Source of the DNA: Legionella cincinnatiensis
GTDB lineage: Bacteria > Pseudomonadota > Gammaproteobacteria > Legionellales > Legionellaceae
Reading direction: 5' to 3'
Assembly: GCF_900452415.1 (NCBI RefSeq)
Contig: NZ_UGNX01000001.1
Coordinates: 3,968,001-4,032,000, forward strand
Length of the DNA: 64,000 bases
Position 1 is the first letter of the stretch. Every line of letters begins with the position of its first letter. Of the stretch, positions 9,690 to 19,025 are shown one piece after another. Under the pieces are notes generated by a model. The model did not search any database and was not told the origin of the DNA. It saw only the letters and a list, made by a program, of their open reading frames with translations. The translations under genes and the position numbers were made by a program.

Positions 9690-11940
9690 AATCAGCGGTA
9701 ATAACTTGTAATTGAGTTACATTTTGCAAGCCGCGCGGCAATCTGTTCCCTCTACGCCCACGTTCACCTTTATAATGCTCAAGATCAGCCCCCTTTAAGG
9801 TAAAATGTCGTTTACCTGCATGGACAGTAAGTGTATCGTCAGCAGTTAACACTTGTACATCAATCACATATTCTTCGCGTGAGGCTACTTTAGCAGCAGG
9901 AATACTAATTAATTTATTTCCTTTTCCACGCGACAATTCTGGAATTTCTTTCGTAGAACAAATAAGGAGTCGACCAGCACTAGTGGCACAAGCAATGAAA
10001 AGTTCATCATGTTTAGGGAGTAGCCGCGGGAGTAAAATATGACTCGCTCCAGGAAGCTTAATACAAGCTTTACCGTTACGATTTTTTACATAAAGATCAC
10101 CAATTTTCGCAATAAAGCCATACCCAGCATCACTCGCTAATAGTACGGATTGCTCTGCTTCACCCCCTACTACAGCTTCAAACACGGCTCCTTCAGCTGG
10201 ATTAAGTTTGCCGGTTAAAGGCTCTCCCTGCCCACGTGCCGAAGGTAACACATGTCCCGGCAAAGAATAAACTTTTCCTTCGCTATCAAAAAAGAGGATT
10301 TGTTGATTTGAACGCGCTATTGCTTGCGCTTTAAAATCATCGCCTGCTTTATAGCTTAATTCACAACCATTTATATCATGCCCCTTTGCAGCCCTAACCC
10401 ATCCTTTTTTTGAAAGTACTACTGTAATAGGCTCATTAGGTAAAATATCTTCTTCTTTTAATGCTTGTGATTCTTGACGAACAATAATGGGTGAGCGACG
10501 AACATCACCAAACTCATCTCTGTCATTAATAATTTCTTCTTTCACTAATTTTTTTAGGCGCTGCTCTGAAGCTAAAATATCCTGCAAATTATCTCGTTCA
10601 CTGCAAAGCTCGTCCAGTTCTCCTCGCAACTTGATTTCTTCTAATTTTGCTAAATGACGCAATTTCATTTCTAAAATGGCTTCTGCCTGACGGTCACTGA
10701 TATTAAAGCGAGCTATTAATCCTTGTTTGGGCTGTTCATGCTCACGAATAATGGCAATAACTTCATCGATATTCAGATAAGCAATAAGTAAGCCTTCGAG
10801 TACATGAATACGATCTAAAACTTTTGCCAGGCGATATTCCAAGCGTCTTTTTACTACAGATATCCGATATACTAACCATTCAGCTAAAATCTCAATCAAC
10901 CCTTTTACTCTTGGCTTACCATCAAGTCCTATCATATTGAAATTAACACGGTAACTTCGTTCTAAGTCGGTAGTAGCAAATAAATGAGACATTAACCCTT
11001 CAATATCAACACGATTGGAACGAGGAACAATGACCAAGCGCGTTGGATGCTCATGATCTGATTCATCACGTAAATCTTCAACCATTGGCAATTTCTTTTG
11101 TTGCATCTGTAGCGCGATTTGTTCTAATACTTTGGCTCCTGAGACCTGATAAGGCAATGCAGTAATCACTATATTTTGTTTTTCCTGGTTATACACTGCT
11201 CTCATTTTTATAGAGCCATTTCCTGTTTCATACATGGCACTAATTGCTTCAGGTGGTGTAATTATTTCAGCCTCAGTAGGAAAATCTGGCCCTTTAATAT
11301 ATTGGGTGATCGCAGCTAAATCTGCCTGGGGATTGTCTAATAAGTGCACACATGCATTAGCAACCTCTGTTAAATTATGAGGTAAAATATCAGAAGCCAT
11401 CCCTACGGCAATGCCTGTTGCCCCATTTAATAAAATATTAGGTAAGCGTGCTGGCAGCAATGAGGGTTCTTGTAAGGTGCCATCAAAATTATCAACCCAA
11501 TCCACAGTTCCTTGTAAAAGTTCTGCTAATAAAACTTCAGCATAGCGGGATAATCGAGCTTCCGTATAACGCATTGCAGCAAAAGACTTAGGATCATCTG
11601 GAGAACCCCAATTTCCCTGTCCGTCCACAAAAGGATAACGATAGGAAAAGGGCTGCGCCATGAGTACCATAGCCTCATAGCAGGCACTATCTCCATGGGG
11701 ATGAAATTTGCCTAATACATCCCCAACGGTGCGCGCTGATTTTTTATATTTGGCCGTAGCTTTTAGCCCTAATTCGGACATTGCGTAAACAATGCGTCTT
11801 TGTACTGGCTTTAATCCATCCGCAATATGAGGTAAAGCTCTATCTAAGATAACGTACATGGAGTAATCCAGATAAGCTTTTTCGGTAAATTCGGCTATTA
11901 GTTTTCGTTCAGATACATCATTCATTGTTTTTGCATTCAT
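9679..11940 (-). CDS. parC: DNA topoisomerase IV subunit A
   Basis: This 753-aa type IIA topoisomerase A subunit has the length of ParC rather than GyrA. The breakage-reunion domain includes the catalytic tyrosine in [11 protein letters not shown] (Tyr125). The quinolone-resistance region reads [11 protein letters not shown] with Ser85 and Glu89, the residues of sensitive ParC alleles (equivalent to E. coli Ser80 and Glu84). The C-terminal third is a beta-pinwheel with degenerate repeats. With ParE it decatenates daughter chromosomes and relaxes supercoils. parE is not in the window. The gene is transcribed alone and diverges from the diguanylate cyclase gene over a 347-bp AT-rich spacer. Confidence 0.96.
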   Translation of the reverse strand: MNAKTMNDVSERKLIAEFTEKAYLDYSMYVILDRALPHIADGLKPVQRRIVYAMSELGLKATAKYKKSARTVGDVLGKFHPHGDSACYEAMVLMAQPFSYRYPFVDGQGNWGSPDDPKSFAAMRYTEARLSRYAEVLLAELLQGTVDWVDNFDGTLQEPSLLPARLPNILLNGATGIAVGMASDILPHNLTEVANACVHLLDNPQADLAAITQYIKGPDFPTEAEIITPPEAISAMYETGNGSIKMRAVYNQEKQNIVITALPYQVSGAKVLEQIALQMQQKKLPMVEDLRDESDHEHPTRLVIVPRSNRVDIEGLMSHLFATTDLERSYRVNFNMIGLDGKPRVKGLIEILAEWLVYRISVVKRRLEYRLAKVLDRIHVLEGLLIAYLNIDEVIAIIREHEQPKQGLIARFNISDRQAEAILEMKLRHLAKLEEIKLRGELDELCSERDNLQDILASEQRLKKLVKEEIINDRDEFGDVRRSPIIVRQESQALKEEDILPNEPITVVLSKKGWVRAAKGHDINGCELSYKAGDDFKAQAIARSNQQILFFDSEGKVYSLPGHVLPSARGQGEPLTGKLNPAEGAVFEAVVGGEAEQSVLLASDAGYGFIAKIGDLYVKNRNGKACIKLPGASHILLPRLLPKHDELFIACATSAGRLLICSTKEIPELSRGKGNKLISIPAAKVASREEYVIDVQVLTADDTLTVHAGKRHFTLKGADLEHYKGERGRRGNRLPRGLQNVTQLQVITADSNS

Positions 11941-12039
11941 TGTATTAATATCACTATTTCACCATTGCAATGTTATATTGCAAAGTGATTTTAACACAGA
12001 ATTGATGATGTTGATGTTAGATAACTCACTTTTATTAAT

Positions 12040-12048
12040 TGTGAATAA
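12040..12048 (-). promoter_or_regulatory. DnaA-box match (TTATTCACA)
   Basis: The plus strand reads TGTGAATAA, the reverse complement of TTATTCACA, which fits the DnaA consensus TTATNCACA. It lies 106 bp from a second match. Nine-base matches can arise by chance in AT-rich DNA. Confidence 0.35.
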
Positions 12049-12145
12049 CTTTATATCGCTCTTTCATAATGAATGCACATATCCTTTTAACTTATTGAAA
12101 ATTAATTATTTTTTATAATTGCCTTTTTTTAAATCATTCCCATCC

Positions 12146-12154
12146 TGTGGATAA
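12146..12154 (-). promoter_or_regulatory. DnaA-box match (perfect TTATCCACA)
   Basis: TGTGGATAA on the plus strand is the perfect consensus DnaA box in reverse orientation. Together with the box at 12040 it gives two boxes in the same orientation in the parC upstream region. Confidence 0.4.
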
Positions 12155-12225
12155 CTTTGTGTATTACCATAGGATAAGAGGGCTAACTTATTGTAAATAA
12201 CACAAAATTTACTATTAAATATCGC

Positions 12226-12258
12226 AGTTCAATGAACTAAGAAATAGTGATGTATAAT
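12226..12258 (+). promoter_or_regulatory. Probable promoter and operator-like palindrome for the diguanylate cyclase gene
   Basis: TATAAT at 12253-12258 is a perfect -10 hexamer, 29 bp before the start codon. The -35 position is occupied by the perfect palindrome AGTTCA-A-TGAACT (12226-12238), which could be a repressor or activator site. No good consensus -35 is seen. Confidence 0.4.
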
Positions 12259-12287
12259 TGTATGAGGAACACTTTTAATAATTTGTT

Positions 12288-14429
12288 ATGGACAACAAAG
12301 GCATCTTAACTTCTAAATTTAGCAAATTTTTACTTTACGCTATTTTTATCCTTGCACTTACTCTTGTATCAAGCATGGGTTTTTTAGTCTATCGTGAATT
12401 GAATAAAATGTTCGACGCTAATAGTTGGGTTACTCATACTTATAAAGTTATTCAAGCTACCGATAAAATACTCATAGCCATTCTCGATATTGACTCGCAG
12501 CAAGAGGCCTATCTTCTCTCTGGTAATAAACAGTTCATAGCCAATATTAATAAAGTCAAATTTAACTTAAAACAAGATTTTGATAATTTACTCGATTCAA
12601 TTAAAGATAATTCAGAGCAAACAAAGCGAGCGTCTCATTTTCTCGACTTAACCAATCAAAGATTCACGCAATTAAATCAAATCATTCAATTAAAAATGGA
12701 TAACAAGCTTCATACCTCAGAAGGAATGAACTTTTTACTTCAAGAGCATGACCTTTCCAATCAAATTAAGGGCGTTGCTCAAGAAATAAAGTCCGTTGAA
12801 CTCGTCCTATTAAATGAAAGAAACCAGCTCGCGATCAATAGTGCTAAAATGACTAATATTGCCATTATTCTAGGCAGGGTAGTTAGCATATGCGGTTTAA
12901 TCATCGCTTTTATTTTAGCAAATAAAGAACTATCAAGAAGTCTCTCCGAGGAACATAGCAGAAAAAATATTGAGAACCAATTAAGAAGCATTTTAGAAGG
13001 GGCAACGGATATGATTGCTGCTGTAGATAACAAGTATCGCTACATTATGTTAAACAAAGCATATGAGCGTGAGTTTAAGCGTTTATTTGGCAAACCCATA
13101 ACCATTGGTATGACCCTGGATGATATTTTTAAGGATAGCCCTAACTCAAAAAATAAATTAATAAAACAGTGGAAAGAATTCCTAAAAGGCGGCGAATTTA
13201 TACGAAATATTGAATTTGAGATCAATAAAGAACATAACGTTTATGAAATTACATCCAGCGTGATTCAAAATGAAAATAATGAAATCAATGGAACGGTACA
13301 TATTATTCGTAATGTTACCAAACATGTTCAAGAGCAACTCGAGCTGAAAGAGTCTTACAAAAAACTGAATGAAGGAATACAGGCTTTACAAGATAAAAAC
13401 GAACAGATAACCCTTCTTGTTGAGATGAGTGATATTATGCTTGCTTGCAGCTCTCAGGAAGAATTATGTCATGTGATGAAAAAATATTGTCAACGCATGC
13501 TTCATTTTGCGAGTGGTTATTTATATGTCATGCACCCATCAAAAAACTATCTAGAAATTGCAGCAAGTTGGGGTTCACCAAATACTCAAGAAACAATATT
13601 CACCCCCGATGAGTGCTGGGCAATTCGCTTAGGGAGGATGCATCAGGTAAGCCATTCTCGTAATGAATTAATTTGCAACCATGTGAACGCCTCCGGTGAA
13701 CACGTTTTATCATTTATTTGTATTCCATTAATGGCTCAAAATGATATTTACGGTTTATTATATATGGAAATTCCCCAGGAACCTGCCATTGCATTTTCGC
13801 AAAATCAGCAACTCATAATTACCGCTTTTTCTGAATTAACTGCCCTAGCATTTGCGAATGTACGCCTAAGAGAAAATCTCCGTTATCAATCAATGCGAGA
13901 TCCATTAACCGGATTATATAATCGTCGTTACTTAGAAGATTTTCTTTTAAAACAAATTCATCAATCCGAGCGCACAAAAAGCCCTATTGCCCTCTTAATG
14001 TTAGACTTAGATCACTTCAAAAAAATAAACGATACCTACGGTCATGATGCAGGAGATGTTGCTTTAAAAGAGCTCGGTAAAATATTACAAGAAGATATTC
14101 GTGTTGGCGATATTGCAGCTCGCTATGGTGGAGAAGAGTTTATTGTGGCTTTTTACAATACCGACGAAGAAACGAGCAAAGCACGTGCCGAACACATTAG
14201 GCAGGCTGTTTCTCGACTTCAAATAAAATATGGAGCGCAACACGTAGGTCCCATTACCATTTCCATAGGATTGGCCCTCTATCCAACTCATGGGCGTACT
14301 GCAATGGAGTTGATCGAGGCTGCTGACAAGGCTTTGTATTTTGCAAAAGCACATGAAAGAAATAAGGTTATTTTATATTCAGATATTGATAGTAAAAAAT
14401 CCCATCTCAACAAAAAAAATGAACTCTAG
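12288..14429 (+). CDS. Membrane diguanylate cyclase, CHASE3-PAS-GAF-GGDEF
   Basis: This 713-aa protein makes cyclic di-GMP from two GTP. Two membrane helices (about residues 15-36 and 188-210) flank a periplasmic CHASE3-like helical sensor (40-185). A PAS domain (about 232-345), a GAF domain (about 375-525) and a C-terminal GGDEF domain (535-695) follow. The active site is intact as GGEEF (614-618). RVGD at 605-608, five residues upstream, is an intact RxxD inhibitory site, so product feedback is likely. No EAL domain is present. The combination suggests integration of an envelope signal with a cytoplasmic small-molecule or redox signal. The target process is unknown. Confidence 0.93.
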   Translation: MDNKGILTSKFSKFLLYAIFILALTLVSSMGFLVYRELNKMFDANSWVTHTYKVIQATDKILIAILDIDSQQEAYLLSGNKQFIANINKVKFNLKQDFDNLLDSIKDNSEQTKRASHFLDLTNQRFTQLNQIIQLKMDNKLHTSEGMNFLLQEHDLSNQIKGVAQEIKSVELVLLNERNQLAINSAKMTNIAIILGRVVSICGLIIAFILANKELSRSLSEEHSRKNIENQLRSILEGATDMIAAVDNKYRYIMLNKAYEREFKRLFGKPITIGMTLDDIFKDSPNSKNKLIKQWKEFLKGGEFIRNIEFEINKEHNVYEITSSVIQNENNEINGTVHIIRNVTKHVQEQLELKESYKKLNEGIQALQDKNEQITLLVEMSDIMLACSSQEELCHVMKKYCQRMLHFASGYLYVMHPSKNYLEIAASWGSPNTQETIFTPDECWAIRLGRMHQVSHSRNELICNHVNASGEHVLSFICIPLMAQNDIYGLLYMEIPQEPAIAFSQNQQLIITAFSELTALAFANVRLRENLRYQSMRDPLTGLYNRRYLEDFLLKQIHQSERTKSPIALLMLDLDHFKKINDTYGHDAGDVALKELGKILQEDIRVGDIAARYGGEEFIVAFYNTDEETSKARAEHIRQAVSRLQIKYGAQHVGPITISIGLALYPTHGRTAMELIEAADKALYFAKAHERNKVILYSDIDSKKSHLNKKNEL

Positions 14430-14670
14430 AGATTTAAGGCTATTTGTTTTTATGAACTAATTACCGCATCAGCCAAAAAAGATGATCGGTTTTTTATTGA
14501 ACGGCTTTTAGAGTATAAGTCAACCCAATTGTATAATTCTTGCATTTCAAAATAAAATCGATTTTTTAAACATCTATTTGCTCATATCGCCTATCCATTG
14601 TAGTATCCATTTAAGAAGCAGATACATCATGTAAACTCTATTCATTACTCTTCCAGGATGGTTAAGGCTA

Positions 14671-15957
14671 ATGCGGGATAAAATCTTAGTACTTTACTTG
14701 CTTTCGATATTATTAGGTTTATTAACAGGAGCGGTGGGCTCATTGTTTCAGCTGGCAATCCATTGGTTAAATAATGCTTTAATCAGCTGGCTTAATTTCG
14801 CAGGATCAAAAGGTTATAACATCGGTATCATTTCTGCACTGACCACGATGGTCATGGTTTTCATCGCCTGGGCATTAGTAAAATGGATTGCAACTGAAGC
14901 ATCAGGAAGTGGTGTTCAGGAAATTGAGGGGGCTTTGCTTCATAAGCGTCCGATTTTTTGGCGTAGATTATTACCTGTAAAATTTGTTGGTGGAGTCCTA
15001 TCAATTGGTTCTAAAATGGTGCTTGGGCGTGAAGGGCCTACTATTCAAATTGGCGGTAACCTTGGTGAAATGTTAGGCGAGTGCTTCTCCTTAACAAGAA
15101 AAAGGCGTGACTCCCTTATAGCTGCAGGTGCTGCAGCAGGCCTTGCTACAGCATTTAATGCGCCTCTTGCTGGTGTTTTATTTGTACTTGAAGAAATGCG
15201 TAGTGAATTTAATTTCTCCTTTACAAATTTTAAAACAGTCGCCATATGTTGTGTGTTTGCTACCATCATGTTGCATATCATTATTGGGCCTCAGCCTGAT
15301 ATTAAAATGGTTGTCTTTACTCCAGCAAGCCTTCAATCGCTTTGGATTTTCTTTGTTTTTGGCTTAATTGTAGGTGTAATAGGCATTATTTTTAATACAT
15401 TCTTAATGAAGTTACTCTACAGTTTGGATAAGCTAAAGCCATGGATGAAAGACATTTATGTATTAATTATTGGGCTCACAGTTGGATATTTGGCCTATAA
15501 ACAGCCTAATGTTGTTGGCGGTGGCTATCACATTATTGAACACGCTTTAATTGCTTATCCTGATTTTTCAGTCTTGATGATGTTATTTATAATCCGCTTT
15601 ATTATGACTTTACTGTGTTACAGCACAGGTGTACCTGGTGGTATTTTTGCGCCCATGTTAGCTTTAGGGACTATTTTAGGATTAGCTGCTTCGCATGTTC
15701 TTCAAGCAGTTTCAAGTGAGATAAATATTCATCCGGGGGTATTTGCAGTGACTGGCATGGGGGCCCTATTTGCTGCTTCTATAAGAGCACCGATTACAGG
15801 CATTATTCTTGTTGTTGAAATGACACAAAATTATTTATTGATATTGCCATTAATGATTACCTGTTTGACCTCGACCACAGTGGTTCAGTTAGCAAAAAAT
15901 GCGCCCATCTATACTCAACTTTTGCATAGAACATTAAAAAGGGAAGCAGCTTCATAG
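14671..15957 (+). CDS. ClC-family chloride/proton antiporter
   Basis: A 428-aa ClC protein of bacterial size, without CBS domains. Family signatures are in order: GSGVQEIEG (selectivity filter, usually GSGIP), GREGPTIQIG with the gating glutamate (Glu121), FNAPLAGVLFVLEEM carrying the internal proton glutamate (174/175), and GVPGGIFAPMLALG. The retained internal glutamate points to a 2 Cl-/H+ exchanger rather than a channel, as in E. coli ClcA, where it supports extreme acid resistance. For an intracellular bacterium this could help with phagosomal acid, but that is inference. It is monocistronic, 241 bp downstream of the cyclase gene, with a short AAGG upstream of its ATG. Confidence 0.93.
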   Translation: MRDKILVLYLLSILLGLLTGAVGSLFQLAIHWLNNALISWLNFAGSKGYNIGIISALTTMVMVFIAWALVKWIATEASGSGVQEIEGALLHKRPIFWRRLLPVKFVGGVLSIGSKMVLGREGPTIQIGGNLGEMLGECFSLTRKRRDSLIAAGAAAGLATAFNAPLAGVLFVLEEMRSEFNFSFTNFKTVAICCVFATIMLHIIIGPQPDIKMVVFTPASLQSLWIFFVFGLIVGVIGIIFNTFLMKLLYSLDKLKPWMKDIYVLIIGLTVGYLAYKQPNVVGGGYHIIEHALIAYPDFSVLMMLFIIRFIMTLLCYSTGVPGGIFAPMLALGTILGLAASHVLQAVSSEINIHPGVFAVTGMGALFAASIRAPITGIILVVEMTQNYLLILPLMITCLTSTTVVQLAKNAPIYTQLLHRTLKREAAS

Positions 15958-15962
15958 CAAGT

Positions 15963-16169
15963 CTATATACCAAGGTTTTTCGAAGTACTTGTCTGTACTT
16001 TACCGCAACAATTTAGGCAAAGCTCCGCAGAGTGATTGGGAATTCCTAAGCTAGGTTCAGGCTCTAAACTGGTGCTGTGACGTAAATAGCTAGGCCTAAA
16101 TGCTCCCGGTATATTATTCTTAGCCGGACCCCTATTAATTAGGACAGGGTTTTTCTCATAAAGTGACAA
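15963..16169 (-). CDS. Possible small ORF or repeat-like segment
   Basis: A 68-codon frame overlaps the end of the acetyltransferase gene by 31 bp. Its peptide is Ser/Pro/Asn-rich with a CLNCC cluster and no recognisable domain. The DNA here is less AT-rich than its surroundings. A 6-bp hairpin (AAGTAC/GTACTT) sits at 15983-16000. I cannot tell a real gene from a non-coding repeat. Confidence 0.2.
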   Translation of the reverse strand: MSLYEKNPVLINRGPAKNNIPGAFRPSYLRHSTSLEPEPSLGIPNHSAELCLNCCGKVQTSTSKNLGI

Positions 16170-16573
16170 TCCCTATCTTCAACCCATTTTGATACGGTGC
16201 CTATACATTTAAATCCTAATTTTTCATAAAAAGGGCGTGCTTGAAAATCAAAAGTATCCAATTGAATGTAGCGACACCCCTTTATTTTACTGAACTCTTC
16301 AAGCTTCAAAATTAATTTTCTACCTAATCCCTGATGACGAAAGTCTTCATGAATCCATACTAAATCAACACGCGTATATTTTCCTTTATAAAAACCCGTT
16401 AATCCTGCAATAACGTTTGATTGAATATCTTTTATATAGATGGTAAATGGCTGGGAAGGATTCGCGCCAAAAAATGGAGCGTTATAATCAATTATCCCTT
16501 TTTTTATGACCGTATTAATTGCTGAATTTTCAGTTTCATCAATAAAAATAGGTTCATTTGCTATGTTCTTCAT
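16139..16573 (-). CDS. GNAT-family N-acetyltransferase
   Basis: About 144 residues from the ATG at 16573, which has GAGG nine bases upstream. A longer start at 16624 would add 17 residues and has GAGGAG only two bases away. The acetyl-CoA loop is present as RHQGLGRKLI, followed by the helix and the terminal YEKLGFKCIG strand pair typical of small GNAT enzymes. It would transfer acetyl from acetyl-CoA to an amine of unknown identity. It lies alone between the ClC gene and the topoisomerase IB gene and is divergent from the latter. Confidence 0.85.
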   Translation of the reverse strand: MKNIANEPIFIDETENSAINTVIKKGIIDYNAPFFGANPSQPFTIYIKDIQSNVIAGLTGFYKGKYTRVDLVWIHEDFRHQGLGRKLILKLEEFSKIKGCRYIQLDTFDFQARPFYEKLGFKCIGTVSKWVEDRDCHFMRKTLS

Positions 16574-16719
16574 GTGAATCATCCTCAAAAATTGATTTGT
16601 AATGCTCAATTGTAAACATTCCATTACTCCTCATACTCATAATTAAAATATTTCTATTTAGGACAATAGGCTATAAGATTAAGAAGACTTATTGAACTAG
16701 ATGAAACAAAAATAAATTT

Positions 16720-17742
16720 ATGAATAAAATGGACACTATCTCTTCAATAGACATGAAAAAATGCTGTGGAATTCAAAGAAAAAAACAGGGAAGAGGCTTT
16801 GTTTATTACACCTCTAGAGGTAAAAAAATAAGTGATCCAAAAGTTTTAGAACGCATAAGATTACTCGCCATTCCTCCTGCCTATACTCATGTGTGGATAT
16901 GCCCTAATGGAAATGGACATATTCAAGCCATAGGGCATGATAGTAAAAAGAGGAAACAATATATTTATCATCCTCTCTGGGTAGAGAAAAGACAAGAATG
17001 TAAGTTTAGATCATTGTTAGATTTTGGTTATTCTCTCTCCTTACTAAGAAAGAAAATTAATGATGAAATTCATAAGCCGCCTACTCTCGATAAGAGTCAA
17101 ATTATTTGTGCAGTACTTTTTTTAATTGACAATTACTCAGTAAGAATAGGAAATGACATTTATGCTAAAAGCAATCAAACCTATGGAGTTACTACCCTTA
17201 GAAAAAAGCATATAAAGTATCAGAAAAAATTCGTTTCATTTAAATTCTTAGGAAAAAATAAACACCTTTGGAATTTTGAAGTAACAGATGAAAATATGGT
17301 TCAAATTTTAAAGCGGTGCGATAACATTCCAGGGTATAAACTTTTTAAATATTATAATGAACAAAAGAGCATACAGACTATTACTTCTCAAGATGTGAAT
17401 GAATACTTATATTCCCTAACCCAACATAACTTTACAGCAAAAGATTTTAGAACTTGGATTGCTACGAGAGAGTTTTTTTCACGTGTTATTTCTCTCTTAG
17501 ATAAAAATATAAGAATGAAGTATATAAAAAATAGCCTGCTGGAAGTTGCTACCTTATTAGGACATACACCTACTATTTGCAAAACAAGTTATATTCACCC
17601 TCAAATCTTAGAATGGCTAAAGACTGGAAAATTAATGCAATGGAAGCTTAAAAATAAAAAGTATATTAAAACTAAGAGCATAGAAGAGATGTTGCTGCTT
17701 TGGTTAGAGGAGCTGTATTCGTCTGATAAGCGTCACGGTTAA
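16720..17742 (+). CDS. DNA topoisomerase IB (poxvirus type)
   Basis: A 340-aa type IB topoisomerase, which relaxes supercoils through a 3'-phosphotyrosine link. Active-site elements of the vaccinia-like family are present: SVRIGND (first catalytic Arg), TTLRKKHI (catalytic Lys region), KDFRTW (second Arg), LLGHTP (His282) and SYIHP (nucleophilic Tyr291). The nine-residue His-Tyr spacing equals that of the viral enzyme. The N-terminal WICPNGNGHIQAIGHDSKKRKQY segment is the bacterial TopIB signature. Such genes are accessory in bacteria. It stands alone, with very AT-rich sequence and a basic C-terminus. Confidence 0.93.
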   Translation: MNKMDTISSIDMKKCCGIQRKKQGRGFVYYTSRGKKISDPKVLERIRLLAIPPAYTHVWICPNGNGHIQAIGHDSKKRKQYIYHPLWVEKRQECKFRSLLDFGYSLSLLRKKINDEIHKPPTLDKSQIICAVLFLIDNYSVRIGNDIYAKSNQTYGVTTLRKKHIKYQKKFVSFKFLGKNKHLWNFEVTDENMVQILKRCDNIPGYKLFKYYNEQKSIQTITSQDVNEYLYSLTQHNFTAKDFRTWIATREFFSRVISLLDKNIRMKYIKNSLLEVATLLGHTPTICKTSYIHPQILEWLKTGKLMQWKLKNKKYIKTKSIEEMLLLWLEELYSSDKRHG

Positions 17743-17999
17743 ACAATTGAACACTTCCGCTCTTTAAACAAATCCCTGACAAGACTTTTGACCTAATCTA
17801 TCGCTTTAAGCGGCCTAAGTACATTGATGGTGCCGCTTCTTTAATGAATAATAGAGAAAGTAAAAAATAAAATTTAGAAAATAAATCCGCTTATTTCAGG
17901 CCTAATGACTCTATGGGCTCATTAGTTTCCTCGAAGGGAATAGTGTTGCGGGCATTTTTCACCGCTACACCTCGAGAGAGGAAGAAAGTAATTACCCGA

Positions 18000-18917
18000 T
18001 TATTTGTCAATAAATGTTTTAGTATTTTTGCTATTTAAACAGCGATAGGCCTCAACAAGATATTCCATAAAAATTTTATGGTGATAAGACATATATTGGT
18101 TACGAGGATGAATTAACCACACAGTGAGCGGTGGGCAACGATAGTTTGCTAAAACTTCCACTAACTCCTCTTTGTGGAGATGATTTTGAAAAAAATAGTG
18201 CGGGAGGCGAGCAATTCCTATGCCTTCCATAACAGCCTCCAATGCTAAAGCAGAATTGTTGACGCGTAAATTTCCCGAAGCAGTGACAGAGATTAATTGA
18301 TGATTCTCTTCAAAATCCCAGATTTCGCCTTCATATAAATTAATTTGATGAATAATACAATTATGATGAATCAAATCATGAGGATGTTCAGGTATCCCAT
18401 GGTGCTGGAGATAATGAGGTGAAGCACAACAAATTAACTGATGATCAATAAGCTTTTGGGATTGTAAGGTGCGGGTGTGAACTTCTTTGTAACGGAAATA
18501 AAAATCAAAAGTATCCTCAATGAAATCGGGATAAATATTACTTTTGAAATAATTAATTTTAATCAGGGGGAATTTTTTAATGAATCCCGAAATAATGGGG
18601 ATTAATTCCATGTAGCCTGAATAGGCAGCAATACTGAGATGAAGCGTGCCTTTGGGCGATTTAATTTTATCCGCAATACTCTGGTGCAATTCCGACACTA
18701 ATCCGGTAATCATTTGAAAGTGTTGATAACAATACTCGCCATAACTCGTTAATGAAAATCGCCTGGTATTACGGTTTAAAAGAGTGACACCCAGGGAAGC
18801 TTCTAATTTAGCAATTTTTCGAGTGACCGATGCAGGAGAAATATTTAACACATTTGCTGCTTTATAAAAACTATTGCTATCAACCACTTGTATAAACACT
18901 TGAATCTCAGAAATCAT
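18000..18917 (-). CDS. LysR-family transcriptional regulator of the halogenase operon (inferred)
   Basis: A 305-aa LysR protein. The N-terminal winged helix reads FYKAANVLNISPASVTRKIA then LEASLGVTLLNRNTRRFSLT, a standard LysR DNA-binding domain. The rest is the periplasmic-binding-protein-like effector domain, of the CrgA/AaeR-like group. It is transcribed away from the halogenase operon across a short AT-rich gap, the classic arrangement for a LysR protein controlling its divergent neighbour. The inducer would plausibly be the amino-acid substrate or product, but nothing in the sequence identifies it. Confidence 0.9.
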   Translation of the reverse strand: MISEIQVFIQVVDSNSFYKAANVLNISPASVTRKIAKLEASLGVTLLNRNTRRFSLTSYGEYCYQHFQMITGLVSELHQSIADKIKSPKGTLHLSIAAYSGYMELIPIISGFIKKFPLIKINYFKSNIYPDFIEDTFDFYFRYKEVHTRTLQSQKLIDHQLICCASPHYLQHHGIPEHPHDLIHHNCIIHQINLYEGEIWDFEENHQLISVTASGNLRVNNSALALEAVMEGIGIARLPHYFFQNHLHKEELVEVLANYRCPPLTVWLIHPRNQYMSYHHKIFMEYLVEAYRCLNSKNTKTFIDK

Positions 18918-19025
18918 ACCACATCGATTATTGCAAAAATGAAATAATATATTACTGAAATAAGCTATTGATTACAAATGAAAAAAAATAAAAAATATCC
19001 TGGTTTTCAACAACAAAAGGACAAT
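18918..19025. promoter_or_regulatory. Divergent promoter/operator region of the halogenase operon
   Basis: The gap contains the palindrome TAATATATTA (18945-18954), which could be the -10 region and part of the LysR site. An ATG at 18978 lies in frame with the halogenase but has no ribosome-binding site. AAAGGA directly before 19026 marks the more likely start. If so, the leader is about 60-70 nt. Confidence 0.4.

Larger units (their letters stand above)
11941..12287. promoter_or_regulatory. Divergent AT-rich intergenic region between parC and the diguanylate cyclase
   Basis: This 347-bp region must hold promoters for both genes. It contains two matches to the DnaA 9-mer TTATNCACA and, near the cyclase start, a TATAAT hexamer preceded by a palindrome; these are listed separately. 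No gene is visible. Confidence 0.6.

Noticed and set aside
17902..17925. Hairpin CTAATGA/TCATTAG as the terminator of the LysR gene
   Set aside because: The stem is only 7 bp with a 10-nt loop and no U-tract on the minus strand. Too weak to list as a terminator.
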